The notes below the pieces were generated by a model. It had not been told where the DNA came from. It searched no databases and saw only the letters and a program-made list of their open reading frames with translations. A DNA stretch of 54,235 bases from Paludibacteraceae bacterium (lineage in GTDB: Bacteria; Bacteroidota; Bacteroidia; Bacteroidales; Paludibacteraceae), in the NCBI GenBank assembly GCA_024400275.1, contig JAKSMY010000006.1:1-54235 (forward strand), in the 5' to 3' direction. This document shows positions 34,873 through 43,776 of the stretch, one piece after another. Both the position numbers and the translations under genes were made by a program. Within the stretch, counting starts at the first letter, position 1. Each line of letters begins with the position of its first letter.

Positions 34873-36768
34873 ATGTCAGAAGAGATAAAAAACACCGTAC
34901 AGTACGATAACGAGAGTATTATCCATTTAGACGACCGCGAGCATATTCGTCGCCGTCCGGGTATGTATATAGGTAAATTGGGCGACGGCTCTCACTCGGA
35001 CGATGGTATTTACGTGTTGATGAAAGAGACCATCGACAATAGTATCGACGAGTTCCGGATGGGAGAAGGCAAAGTGATCGAAGTGACGGTACAGAGTGGT
35101 ACGGTAACGGTACGGGATTACGGTCGAGGAATACCTTTGGGCAAGATGATAGATGCCGTGTCTATTTTGAATACCGGCGGTAAATACGACAGCAAAGCCT
35201 TCAAGAAGTCAGTAGGTCTGAACGGTGTGGGCACGAAAGCCGTTAATGCACTTTCGATGAACTTTACCGTTCAATCTTTCCGTGACGGGCAGACACGCTA
35301 CGCTGTATTTCACCAAGGCAAACTGGTGGAAGACAGCGATGTGCAACCTTATAACGGACCGGAGAAACGCGGTACACGGATTGAATTCACGCCCGATTCG
35401 TCGAAAGGGTTATTCGAGAACTATCAATTCCGAGACGACTATATAGAGACCATGCTACGCAATTATGCCTATCTGAACACGGGCTTAACGCTGATATACA
35501 ACGGACGTAAGTTTGTCTCCAAGAATGGTCTGTTCGATTTATTAACCGAAAACATGACGGTGGAGCCTCTCTACCCTATTATTCATATCACCGGTGAGGA
35601 TATCGAGATTGCTTTAACCCACACGGACCAGAACAACGATGAGTATTATTCCTTCGTTAACGGTCAGCATACCATTCAGGGAGGCACCCATCAGGCAGCG
35701 TACCGAGAGGCAATAGGAAGAACGATTAAGGAGTTTTTCAATAAGAATCAAGACTTGGCAGACATACGTAATGGTGTGGTTGGTGCTATTGCCATTAACG
35801 TAGAGGAACCGGTGTTTGAGAGCCAGACGAAAGTCAAATTGGGCAGTAAAGACATGTCCCCCACCGGTGGAGTGAGTGTGAATAAGTTTGTCAACGATTT
35901 TGTTAAGCAACAACTGGACAACTATCTGCATAAACACCCCGAGATAACGGAGGTAATGCTGCAAAAGATTCAGGACAGCGAGAAAGAGCGCAAGGCTATT
36001 GCCGGTGTAACCAGAGCTGCCCGTGAACGCGCCAAGAAGAACCTGCTCAACAATCCCAAGTTACGCGATTGCCAGATTCATTATAACGACCCCAAGCCCG
36101 TAAAATCCAGTAAGGATGCCGAAGATGATTTGCGCCAAGAGAGTGCTATCTTTATCACAGAGGGACTATCGGCATCAGGCTCCATAACCAAGAGCCGTGA
36201 TGTACGCACGCAGGCTGTTTTCTCGCTACGCGGTAAACCGCTTAATTGTTATGGTCTGACAAAATCGGTAGTCTATGAGAACGAGGAATTTAACTGCTTG
36301 CAGTCGGCACTCAACATAGAGGACGGTTTGGACGAATTGCGGTACAATAAAGTCATTATTGCCACCGATGCCGATGTTGACGGTATGCATATCCGTCTGC
36401 TGATGCTAACTTTCTTTCTTCAGTTCTTCCCCGATTTGGTCAAGAAAGGGCATGTCTATATCTTGCAAACACCTCTTTTCCGGGTCAAGAACAAGCAAGA
36501 GACACGCTACTGCTACAGCGAAGACGAACGTCTGAAAGCCTTGAACGAAGTAAAGAATCCCGAAATAACACGATTCAAAGGACTGGGTGAGATATCACCC
36601 GATGAGTTCGCCGGATTTATCGGGCATGAGATCCGTTTGGACCAAGTGACACTGCGTAAGGAAGACCAAGTGGGAGAACTGCTCAACTATTACATGGGCA
36701 AGAACACGATGGAACGGCAGAACTTTATTATTGATAATCTCGTTGTGGAAGAAGATGCCGTAGAATGA
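34873..36768 (+). CDS. parE: DNA topoisomerase IV subunit B (type IIA, GyrB/ParE family)
   Basis: 631 residues. The GHKL ATPase domain has '[11 protein letters not shown]' (about 50-60), '[13 protein letters not shown]' and '[16 protein letters not shown]' (about 113-128). The transducer follows, then the TOPRIM domain with '[12 protein letters not shown]' (catalytic Glu near 429) and '[14 protein letters not shown]' (about 495-508). The C-terminal '[13 protein letters not shown]' is the GyrB/ParE tail. It lacks the long gyrase-specific insert, and its length suits the Bacteroidota topoisomerase IV B subunit. Start 34873 is used because the longer frame's TTG lies inside the promoter. parC is not adjacent. 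Confidence 0.9.
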   Translation: MSEEIKNTVQYDNESIIHLDDREHIRRRPGMYIGKLGDGSHSDDGIYVLMKETIDNSIDEFRMGEGKVIEVTVQSGTVTVRDYGRGIPLGKMIDAVSILNTGGKYDSKAFKKSVGLNGVGTKAVNALSMNFTVQSFRDGQTRYAVFHQGKLVEDSDVQPYNGPEKRGTRIEFTPDSSKGLFENYQFRDDYIETMLRNYAYLNTGLTLIYNGRKFVSKNGLFDLLTENMTVEPLYPIIHITGEDIEIALTHTDQNNDEYYSFVNGQHTIQGGTHQAAYREAIGRTIKEFFNKNQDLADIRNGVVGAIAINVEEPVFESQTKVKLGSKDMSPTGGVSVNKFVNDFVKQQLDNYLHKHPEITEVMLQKIQDSEKERKAIAGVTRAARERAKKNLLNNPKLRDCQIHYNDPKPVKSSKDAEDDLRQESAIFITEGLSASGSITKSRDVRTQAVFSLRGKPLNCYGLTKSVVYENEEFNCLQSALNIEDGLDELRYNKVIIATDADVDGMHIRLLMLTFFLQFFPDLVKKGHVYILQTPLFRVKNKQETRYCYSEDERLKALNEVKNPEITRFKGLGEISPDEFAGFIGHEIRLDQVTLRKEDQVGELLNYYMGKNTMERQNFIIDNLVVEEDAVE

Positions 36769-37175
36769 TACCTCTAATCCTTTTTGTATTATTGGGTTTA
36801 ACGATTCTCGTGCTGTTTGAAGTGCGTGCACGTAAAGAAGCAAAGGAAAACGTGGACGGGAACGGGAACGGGAACGGGAACGGCACAGACGATTCCGGTT
36901 GTTGCGGTCAGCATTTGGTGTGCGAACGCGAGACATTGCTGCAAACGAATGCCGAGATTATTTATTATGACGATGAAGAATTAGATGCCCTATCCGGCAT
37001 AGCCTACACCGACTACACAACTGCCCAAGCCGATATGGTACGCGATGTTTTTCACACCATGCAGGAGAAAGACGTGCCGGGTTGGTGCCGCAGCATGCAA
37101 TTACGCAATATTCAACTTCCTGAAGATGTGCGTGAAGAAGCGTTATTGATTGTAAGAGAGCGTCGTAAACAATAA
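36765..37175 (+). CDS. Small membrane-anchored GCCG-motif protein
   Basis: 136 residues. One N-terminal membrane segment (about 2-20), a Gly-Asn linker encoded by four GGGAAC hexamers, then '[13 protein letters not shown]' with three closely spaced Cys, '[14 protein letters not shown]', and a C-terminal helix-rich part ending near '[12 protein letters not shown]'. I recognise the pattern from conserved Bacteroidales proteins sometimes annotated as phospholipase without visible basis. The Cys cluster could bind metal or form disulfides. It overlaps parE by 4 nt (ATGA) and the convergent CPBP gene by 64 nt. Confidence 0.75.
   Translation: MIPLILFVLLGLTILVLFEVRARKEAKENVDGNGNGNGNGTDDSGCCGQHLVCERETLLQTNAEIIYYDDEELDALSGIAYTDYTTAQADMVRDVFHTMQEKDVPGWCRSMQLRNIQLPEDVREEALLIVRERRKQ
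36858..36881 (+). repeat. Four tandem GGGAAC hexamers
   Basis: Four perfect copies of GGGAAC lie inside the GCCG-protein gene and encode a (Gly-Asn) linker between membrane anchor and Cys cluster. Copy-number change would keep the frame and only alter linker length. Confidence 0.85.
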
Positions 37176-38002
37176 ATTCCTATTCCTATCAATATCCAAC
37201 TGATTATTCCTACCCACAGGGTGTCTCCCGTACCGAAGGCATCCATCACATCGTTGTCTATGCCCCGCTGCTGGGCAATGTAATAAAGAACGGTAACAGA
37301 GGCATTATTGACACAATGCATAATAATCGGCAACCAAAGGCAACCCGACCACACCAACACATAGCCGAATAATGCACCCATCAGCAGGCGGGGGAAGAAA
37401 CCGTCAAACTGGAAATGAATAAAAGAAAAAATGAAGGCAGTGAGCCAGATGGCACGTTGGGTATGTCCCATCAGCCCCTGCAACACGCCACGGAAACAGA
37501 ACTCCTCACCAATAGCAGCCAAAATGGCAATCACGAACAGATTAGCCGCAAAAGTCAGCCATGTGCCTTCTCCCATCAATTTTTCCAACACCGCATCAGA
37601 CGCTGTTTGTTGTTGCTGCATCCAATCGGTTAGGGCGTGAAACGAATCGGGTAACGCGATTTGTTCGTTAAGGTGAGCCAATAAATTATTCCCGGGTAGC
37701 GCAACAATCATAATGAGAACGGCTCCAATGGCAGCAACCGGACTAACAGGATGCTTGAGACGCAACCATTGCATAGGCTGTGCGCTCCACAAACAAGCAG
37801 CCATCAGTGCCGGTAAGATAAAAAGAAAGATATTTTGATAGGTCAATATCCAGCGCATCATGGTAGGCGAACCCATATCGGCTCCCGAGAGCATAAGCAC
37901 GGTGGTAGTAATAAAAAACAGAAGGAAAAAAACCGCAGTTATTCCCAACCATATACATAATTTATTCAGTAAAGACCTGTTCCGGTATTGCCCTAATTTC
38001 AT
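37112..38002 (-). CDS. CPBP-family intramembrane metalloprotease
   Basis: 296 residues with about eight hydrophobic segments. The CPBP (Rce1-like/Abi) motifs are 'AAIGEEFCFRGVLQGL' (EExxxR, about 160-175), 'FIFSFIHFQFDGFFPR' with the second-motif His, and 'WLPIIMHCVNNAS' with the third-motif His and Asn. Such proteins cleave within membranes or process prenylated or bacteriocin peptides; the substrate is not evident. The last 64 nt overlap the convergent GCCG-protein gene. No clear promoter is visible between this gene and the divergent tRNA-Pro promoter. Confidence 0.88.
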   Translation of the reverse strand: MKLGQYRNRSLLNKLCIWLGITAVFFLLFFITTTVLMLSGADMGSPTMMRWILTYQNIFLFILPALMAACLWSAQPMQWLRLKHPVSPVAAIGAVLIMIVALPGNNLLAHLNEQIALPDSFHALTDWMQQQQTASDAVLEKLMGEGTWLTFAANLFVIAILAAIGEEFCFRGVLQGLMGHTQRAIWLTAFIFSFIHFQFDGFFPRLLMGALFGYVLVWSGCLWLPIIMHCVNNASVTVLYYIAQQRGIDNDVMDAFGTGDTLWVGIISWILIGIGIYCLRRSLTINNASSRTSSGS

Positions 38003-38048
38003 AAAAAGGTGTTTTTTTAGTGTTTTTTTGTTAAAAAAGTCGATTTTA

Positions 38049-38081
38049 TTTGCTCAATTCAAAAAAAAGCAGTATCTTTGC
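38049..38081 (+). promoter_or_regulatory. Promoter of tRNA-Pro
   Basis: TTTG (38049-38052), a 20-nt spacer, then TATCTTTGC (38073-38081), 21 nt before the tRNA 5' end. Confidence 0.8.
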
Positions 38082-38102
38082 AGCCGCTTTAGGAAAAAGC
38101 GA

Positions 38103-38176
38103 CGGGATGTGGCGCAGTCCGGTAGCGCAACGGTCTGGGGGACCGGAGGTCGCAAGTTCAAATCTTGTCATCCCGA
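38103..38176 (+). tRNA. tRNA-Pro (GGG)
   Basis: A 74-nt cloverleaf without encoded CCA. The acceptor stem is CGGGATG with CATCCCG, the D-arm 'GGCGCAGTCCGGTAGCGC', the anticodon loop CTGGGGG with anticodon GGG, and the T-loop GTTCAAATC. The D-arm is typical of bacterial tRNA-Pro. A 15-bp palindrome (38175-38189) begins at its last bases. Confidence 0.92.
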
Positions 38177-38245
38177 CATCGTCGATGTCAACCTCACTTA
38201 AATGAATTCGCTTCACGAATTGGAGCGTTCGGTTGCATCTCCTCT

Positions 38246-38269
38246 CCCGAAAAAGCAGGCTTTTTCGGG
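38246..38269. terminator. Strong hairpin between tRNA-Pro and the LRR gene
   Basis: CCCGAAAAAGC (38246-38256) and GCTTTTTCGGG (38259-38269) form a perfect 11-bp inverted repeat. It lies between two convergent units and has five T within the 3' arm on either strand, so it could act in both directions. The T tract after the stem is weak. Confidence 0.65.
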
Positions 38270-38300
38270 TGTTGTATTAAAAGATACAAACCTTACCTTT

Positions 38301-39296
38301 TTATTCTTCGTCCTCATCCCATTCTTCCACAACGAGTTTGGACTCGTCTATCACTTCAAACACCTGTTGTCCCATCTCACGCACGCTGCCCGGTATAGCC
38401 ACTTCTCCCAACTGGTTACAATTACGGAAAGCACGATTCCCTATATAAACCAATCCTTCCGGCAGTGTGACCGTGCGGAGCGCGTTGCATTGTTCAAATG
38501 CCGAATTACCTATACCGTAGAGCGTATTCGGGAAAGAGACCGAAGCCAAGTGGTAACACTCACGGAACGCACTATCTCCCACCATTTTCAGCCCCTCGGG
38601 CAAAGTTACGGACTCCACTCCCCAACATTCCTCAAAAGCATGCGCCTGAATAGACACCACCCCTTGGGGTATAGTACTGGACTGACAGCCGCAAACCAAT
38701 GTTTTGGATGGTGTATGAATAATGGCATTACAACCGTTTCGTGAATCATAGTTGATATTGCGTTCATCTACTTTTATTTCGGTCAGGTCGTTACATGTGG
38801 TAGCGGTATATTCGCCAATATACATAACCTCTTTCGGGATAAAGAGACTTTTGATGGCACAATGTCCGAATACTCCAGCACCTAATATCTTAAGATTGGG
38901 AGGCAACATTATCGTTTGCAGTTTGGTACAGCCCCAAAAAGCATGGTCATCTATTTTCAGCAAAGAGGAGGGAAAAGAGATTTCTGTGAGTGACCAACAA
39001 TCCTCAAAGGCACTCGGACCTATCTCTATCAAACCTTCCGGCAGAACGATACGAGTCAACTCCGTACACTCGGCAAAAGCAGCCTTACCCAATGATACAA
39101 CAGAAAATTTATTATCATTGATAGTAACGAATGCCGGAACTGAGAATGAAGTGATTGCTGAATCCGTTACTTCCACCAATTCCGCTGTGTATTTGGAGGC
39201 GTTAATACGATATTGTGCACCTTCGGCAGTAACCGTAAGTGCATAAGCGGCTGTAGCACAAAGGAACGAGATAATAAGGAAAAAACTTTTCTTCAT
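38301..39296 (-). CDS. Secreted BspA-type leucine-rich repeat protein
   Basis: 331 residues. A signal peptide covers about 1-20 (MKKSFFLI...AAYA). About ten BspA/LRR_5 repeats follow, of the form 'IGPSAFEDCWSLTEISFPSS' and 'VGDSAFRECYHLASVSFPNT'. The C-terminus is acidic (WDEDEE) and lacks both a type IX domain and the short tail of the other exported proteins. BspA-type proteins are usually surface or secreted binders of host or other proteins. The ATG at 39296 is preferred to one at 39323, which would place the start inside the promoter. Confidence 0.87.
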   Translation of the reverse strand: MKKSFFLIISFLCATAAYALTVTAEGAQYRINASKYTAELVEVTDSAITSFSVPAFVTINDNKFSVVSLGKAAFAECTELTRIVLPEGLIEIGPSAFEDCWSLTEISFPSSLLKIDDHAFWGCTKLQTIMLPPNLKILGAGVFGHCAIKSLFIPKEVMYIGEYTATTCNDLTEIKVDERNINYDSRNGCNAIIHTPSKTLVCGCQSSTIPQGVVSIQAHAFEECWGVESVTLPEGLKMVGDSAFRECYHLASVSFPNTLYGIGNSAFEQCNALRTVTLPEGLVYIGNRAFRNCNQLGEVAIPGSVREMGQQVFEVIDESKLVVEEWDEDEE

Positions 39297-39319
39297 AATG
39301 AATAAGTTACGATTATGCT

Positions 39320-39352
39320 GCAAAGGTACAAAAATTTAATGAGTTATGCAAG
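39320..39352 (-). promoter_or_regulatory. Promoter of the LRR gene
   Basis: On the minus strand, CTTG (39352-39349), a 20-nt spacer, then TACCTTTGC (39328-39320), 23 nt before the start codon at 39296. Confidence 0.75.
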
Positions 39353-39361
39353 TTTTTGGGC

Positions 39362-39391
39362 AAAAAAAAGCAGACCCGAAAGCCTGCTTTT
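39362..39391 (-). terminator. Intrinsic terminator of the 246-residue secreted-protein gene
   Basis: On the minus strand AAAAGCAG pairs with CTGCTTTT around a 10-nt middle, followed by T8 (39369-39362). It lies about 20 nt after the stop at 39412. Confidence 0.8.
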
Positions 39392-39411
39392 ATTATATAG
39401 GTTTGTTCAGA

Positions 39412-40152
39412 TTAGAAACCAAGAACGTTAACCCAAGCTTGTTTTGCGCTGTCCCAAACGTACATAACGCCATTAACAATCATTCTGTTCGATTTAACGT
39501 CATCAGGGCTTATCGTCTCAAGATTGGTGGAACCACCAACCAAATTCTCAATACCAACACCGAAGATATTGCTGGTGTTGCTAATTAACGTGATAACCAC
39601 ATCACCAGCATCATAGCTATCTGCTTCCAAATCAACTTCAGCAACATAAGCAGGACGAACACCAGCGAGTTTTGCACCAGAACCCTTAAATTCTACAGGA
39701 GTACCTCCGTAAACAGAAATCGAAACACCACGCTCGCTATCACCATTGGGTTGATAGAACACACGAAGTTTACCATCAGCTGTTGTTTTGAACGCACCAA
39801 GAACCATTTTCAAGCCACTATCAGCACGCCACATAGTACCAACATTTACAGAGTCAACACCATCCCAAGAGGGAGTAGGAAGCATTGTGTTGTATTTTTC
39901 TTTTGTGTTCCATTGAAATTTAGCGATTGATCCATCTGCTTTGGTGTAACCATACAATTTGGTGCCATTGGGCAATTCAACAAAAGCATCGGAACCCTCA
40001 GCCGTTTTCGTTGTCAGTGTCGGATCTGCATTGTAAAGTGCTTGGAAGTCGATGTAGTTAGCATAGTCGGTCAATTCTTTAACAACCGGCTCAGCGGCAT
40101 TCATAGCCATTGCAGCACACATAGTAGCTGCCAAGAAGAAAAGTTTTTTCAT
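39412..40152 (-). CDS. Small secreted protein with short C-terminal tail variant
   Basis: 246 residues. The signal peptide is about 1-19 (MKKLFFLAATMCAAMAMNAA). The mature part looks like a beta-rich jelly-roll-type domain ('GDVVITLISNTSNIFGVGIE' near the end) with no catalytic motif I recognise. The C-terminus from RMIVNG (39488) to VNVLGF resembles the tail of the other four proteins but is the most diverged, with W and A replacing the usual N-G turn. It has its own promoter and terminator, so it is a single-gene unit. Confidence 0.78.
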   Translation of the reverse strand: MKKLFFLAATMCAAMAMNAAEPVVKELTDYANYIDFQALYNADPTLTTKTAEGSDAFVELPNGTKLYGYTKADGSIAKFQWNTKEKYNTMLPTPSWDGVDSVNVGTMWRADSGLKMVLGAFKTTADGKLRVFYQPNGDSERGVSISVYGGTPVEFKGSGAKLAGVRPAYVAEVDLEADSYDAGDVVITLISNTSNIFGVGIENLVGGSTNLETISPDDVKSNRMIVNGVMYVWDSAKQAWVNVLGF

Positions 40153-40220
40153 TTTTGTTTTAATTTTAAGTTAATAATAAATTTATTGAGGTTGAAAACC
40201 TTTTATTTCAAAATACGAGT

Positions 40221-40253
40221 GCAAAGGTACTGCTTTTTTTTGACTTATACAAG
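40221..40253 (-). promoter_or_regulatory. Promoter of the 246-residue secreted-protein gene
   Basis: On the minus strand, CTTG (40253-40250), a 20-nt spacer, then TACCTTTGC (40229-40221), about 68 nt before the start codon. Confidence 0.75.
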
Positions 40254-40298
40254 TACTAATTGCCGAAAAATGTGTATTTTTTGCCAAAACATATATTT

Positions 40299-41741
40299 TT
40301 AATATAAATGTTTGACTAGGTCGTTGAGGTAAACCTCGATATTCATGTATGGCGGGAATAGTGTTGCTAATTTAGCATCTTCTCCATTATTCGGGTCTAA
40401 ACCGTTTTCTATTTCCCAATCGTCCGGTATATTATCATAATCCGAATCCTTTTTTACATCGTAGGTTTTATATTCCGGCCAACCGCCAACATCAGAAGGA
40501 GTGTCAATCAATCCGCCTGTGGAATATGTTCCCTCGTGCGTATATGTGCCCGTGCGTACCTCATTAATAATACGCGCGTCCACGACATCTTGGTGCAACG
40601 AGCATCCCACTTTAGCGAGAACTGTTTCGTAGGCCTCCTGTGCCGATTGCTCATGCTGTAACATCGTCAGACCTTCCGTCCATCGCATGTCGGTTCTACA
40701 ATCCAACACAGAATATTTTCCCTTTTCATCAACAATAACACCTTTCCAATTATCATTAATAATAGTATCATTATCAAATAGATAATTACCTGTTAGGTAG
40801 AAGGTTCCCGGTATGACTTTTTCTGGGTGTGTTTTATTGCAATATCCACAATACGTGGTAATATTCAATAACCTGTTCGGACAATGTGTTGCCTTTCCCG
40901 GCTTGTAATAATTGTTCACATAATTTATTTTACGAGATTGACTGATGCCCTCACCTCCGTACGCAGAATTACTGCCCCAATTATAGACGACATTATTCAC
41001 AAAATCCAAGGGTCCAAAGCATGAATTATCTACATACTCATGGTCAAAACGCGGCATTCGACTATTATGATGAGCTAAAAGATTATGATGATATGTTGCA
41101 TTTCTGCCACCCCATATACCACCATAACCGTGAGCACCTTTGGCATGAACGGAGTTGTTTAAAGATTCTGATATCAAGCAATACTGCAATGTAAAATTAG
41201 TCACACCATACGTTGAAACACACTCATCTGTTGACCACGAACAAGAGCAATGGTCAATGATAATGTCTTTATGTCCTTCCTCACAAGTCAGGGCATCTCC
41301 CTCTTTTCCTTTTAAGTCCCCCATCCTAAAACGCAAGAAACGAAGAATCACGTTATCCGTTTTAATTATCACAGGATAATCGGCAATACATATACCATCA
41401 CCTGGGGCAGATTGTCCCATAATGGTTACATTCCCCTTATTGATATTCAGTTGCGCTTTCAAGTGTATGCACCCAGAAATCCGAAAAACGATAATTCGAC
41501 TTCCATTTTGATTCAATGCATACCGCAAAGTACCCACATCTGGATTGACAGCATCGTCCTCCAAACTATTTACGACAAACACATTAGCAGAGCGTCCACC
41601 AACGGTATAACACCCACCGCCTTCAGCACCGGGGAAAGCAGGAACTTTTTGTTTTCTCGGATCAATATCATTATTGGTCTTGGTCTCTTTACAAGCGACC
41701 AAGACCAATAAGAAGCATATTGTATATATCCATTTCCGCAT
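40299..41741 (-). CDS. Pectate lyase-like lipoprotein (polysaccharide lyase family 1 type)
   Basis: 480 residues. The lipoprotein signal ends in the lipobox LVAC (Cys about 17), so it is membrane-anchored, probably surface-exposed. The parallel beta-helix has 'VPAFPGAEGGGCYTVGGR', 'GSRIIVFRISGCIHLKA', 'DIIIDHCSCSWSTDE' and 'YHHNLLAHHNSRMPRF', typical of family 1 pectate lyases. The C-terminus has a calcium-type motif 'DSDYDNIPDDWEIENGLD'. It would cleave pectin or polygalacturonate by beta-elimination. It is the third gene after susC and susD, 6 bp downstream of susD. Confidence 0.9.
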   Translation of the reverse strand: MRKWIYTICFLLVLVACKETKTNNDIDPRKQKVPAFPGAEGGGCYTVGGRSANVFVVNSLEDDAVNPDVGTLRYALNQNGSRIIVFRISGCIHLKAQLNINKGNVTIMGQSAPGDGICIADYPVIIKTDNVILRFLRFRMGDLKGKEGDALTCEEGHKDIIIDHCSCSWSTDECVSTYGVTNFTLQYCLISESLNNSVHAKGAHGYGGIWGGRNATYHHNLLAHHNSRMPRFDHEYVDNSCFGPLDFVNNVVYNWGSNSAYGGEGISQSRKINYVNNYYKPGKATHCPNRLLNITTYCGYCNKTHPEKVIPGTFYLTGNYLFDNDTIINDNWKGVIVDEKGKYSVLDCRTDMRWTEGLTMLQHEQSAQEAYETVLAKVGCSLHQDVVDARIINEVRTGTYTHEGTYSTGGLIDTPSDVGGWPEYKTYDVKKDSDYDNIPDDWEIENGLDPNNGEDAKLATLFPPYMNIEVYLNDLVKHLY

Positions 41742-41747
41742 TCAGCG

Positions 41748-43745
41748 TCAATAATTATAATCGTTATATAGATTAGGATTACTTGCCAAGATGATATTGA
41801 ACAACGGCCAATACTGACGATATTCCAATTTATCCTCTACGGCAGGACGATATAGGCAGAACTGACTAGCTCCATTACCTACCGAAATCGAAGGTTTCTT
41901 ACTTCCCTCACTACCGGACAAATATATATCGGTACGTATCCAACCATTATGGTTAGGATCATCATCCCACCCTGCTGGGACTCCTACTTCATCCATTGCT
42001 AAGCCATAGATATCAGAAATACGGTAAGCATCCGCTCCATCTTTGGAATAAGCAGGTTCGTTTTTATACTTGATGTACAATTTATCATTGACATGCCCCT
42101 GATAAGGCGTGCCACTGAAATCAATCATCGCAGTATCTTGATACATCGTTTCAAAATAGTGTAATTTGGCTTGACTTTCTTTTAGTGTCTTTGCAAAAAT
42201 ACCCCAACGCATCAGGTCATATTTACGAATCTGTTCTCCGCAGAATTCAAAGGCACGCTCCTTCTGCAAATTCTCCATAGTCAACGTCAAATCACCCAAA
42301 CCGGCACGACGACGAATAGTATTAAACACATCTTGAGCATTGTATTTACCAGAATAGGTAGGAGTCACGCCGGATACACTACCAATGGCAGCTTCAGCAT
42401 ACATTAACAAAACGTCCGAGTAACGCATAATCGGTATATTGATACCATCTTCATCACCATTGGTATCAAACGTTATCCATTCAAAACGATATTTACCCAA
42501 TGTAATTTCGTGCGCGTGTGTAGGATCCTGATACAACACATTACCAGTGGGAATTCCTTGTGCTTTGCACTTTCCGTCATACGTCCAACGATATGGATTG
42601 GCAGTCACCCACTTACGTGTATCATTTTTATCAAATTCCAACACAAAATACGGAGGAATAACCACCTTTGCATTACTCTTGGAACTACCTGTTGTGTGAA
42701 TTAAATGATTAAATGCCGACTTATCCACATAAGCACCAACACGGTTCAACCATTGACCACGTACATTGTCGGCAAACGGTATTTCCCACAAAGTCTCTGT
42801 AGAAGAATAAGTATTTACGCTACCGCAAATGGCCTTGAATACATCTTCGTAATTAGTTTTCAGTTTACCACCTATTGTCAAACCGCCGTCAGCATCCATG
42901 ACCTCTTCACAAGCCCACATAACTTCATTCAACAGTTCTACACGTTTAGCATCATCCTTCACATTGAACTGCACATTACAAGGACTGCCTTGTACCAAGT
43001 TATCCGGACGCATAGCCAATCCGGCATACATCAAATCAGAGCGAGCTAACAAACCTAATGCAAATTCACGGTTAATACGTTCCACATTATTCTTGGCAGG
43101 TCCCCAACTGATTTCTGCAGAATTGGGCATCATCTCGGCAGCTTTTTTCAAATCTGCACGCAATTGCTCAAAGATAACGTTTCTATCTGTTTTATAGGGA
43201 TATATTGCCTTTTCATCTGTTACATCCAATGGTTTGAACGAAGCAGGAACATCGCCCCAAAGTTTAACCATTTCCAAAGACAACCAAGCACGCAAAGTCA
43301 ATGCTTCACCGTATAGATACTGAAAATCTTTTTGCGAGAGGTCAGAATGCTTTTCTATGCCGTCGATACAGATATTAGCCCGTTCAATAGCCATTGTTAG
43401 ATATGCCCATGGATGTTTGGTGGGAGCAATTAAATCACCATTACTATCACCCGCTTTCGTTAAACCATACGTGGCATAATCAGGTTGAGGATCAGACGCA
43501 GACGTTAAATATCCCTCAATATCCGTACTCATTGCTACCCATGGTCCTCCTAAACGAGAACGATAGGAGTTTTGTTCTGCCAGCATAGCATATACACCGG
43601 CTATTACTTGTTCAATCTGAGATGGTGCCGTGAAAACGGTTATATCCATTGCAGAAGGGGACTCCGTCTTAAAGAAAGAGTTATCTTTGCAAGAAGACAT
43701 TACCACCATGGAGCCCAAGATTAATATATAAGCAACTTTTTTCAT
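41748..43745 (-). CDS. SusD/RagB-family nutrient-binding outer membrane lipoprotein
   Basis: About 665 residues. The lipoprotein signal is MKKVAYIL... with lipobox MSSC. The SusD fold is shown by 'YLYGEALTLRAWLSLEMVKL' near the N-terminal TPR region, the middle 'RYSDVLLMYAEAAIG', and 'VFNTIRRRAGLGD' with 'ERAFEFCGEQIRKYDLMRWG' near the C-terminus. It captures oligosaccharides and forms a lid on the partner SusC channel. A longer frame from 43802 is rejected in favour of 43745, where the lipoprotein signal begins. With the lyase downstream, pectin fragments are the likely ligand. Confidence 0.93.
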   Translation of the reverse strand: MKKVAYILILGSMVVMSSCKDNSFFKTESPSAMDITVFTAPSQIEQVIAGVYAMLAEQNSYRSRLGGPWVAMSTDIEGYLTSASDPQPDYATYGLTKAGDSNGDLIAPTKHPWAYLTMAIERANICIDGIEKHSDLSQKDFQYLYGEALTLRAWLSLEMVKLWGDVPASFKPLDVTDEKAIYPYKTDRNVIFEQLRADLKKAAEMMPNSAEISWGPAKNNVERINREFALGLLARSDLMYAGLAMRPDNLVQGSPCNVQFNVKDDAKRVELLNEVMWACEEVMDADGGLTIGGKLKTNYEDVFKAICGSVNTYSSTETLWEIPFADNVRGQWLNRVGAYVDKSAFNHLIHTTGSSKSNAKVVIPPYFVLEFDKNDTRKWVTANPYRWTYDGKCKAQGIPTGNVLYQDPTHAHEITLGKYRFEWITFDTNGDEDGINIPIMRYSDVLLMYAEAAIGSVSGVTPTYSGKYNAQDVFNTIRRRAGLGDLTLTMENLQKERAFEFCGEQIRKYDLMRWGIFAKTLKESQAKLHYFETMYQDTAMIDFSGTPYQGHVNDKLYIKYKNEPAYSKDGADAYRISDIYGLAMDEVGVPAGWDDDPNHNGWIRTDIYLSGSEGSKKPSISVGNGASQFCLYRPAVEDKLEYRQYWPLFNIILASNPNLYNDYNY

Positions 43746-43776
43746 ACGTTTAGTCTTTATATGTTCAACAAATATC

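Noticed and set aside
38301..39296. Sixth member of the short-tail family
   Set aside because: The LRR protein ends in an acidic stretch (WDEDEE) without the strand-turn-strand pattern.
40284..40311. Terminator at the end of the pectate lyase gene
   Set aside because: The AT-rich inverted repeat is imperfect and overlaps the stop codon; there is no stable stem followed by a T-run.
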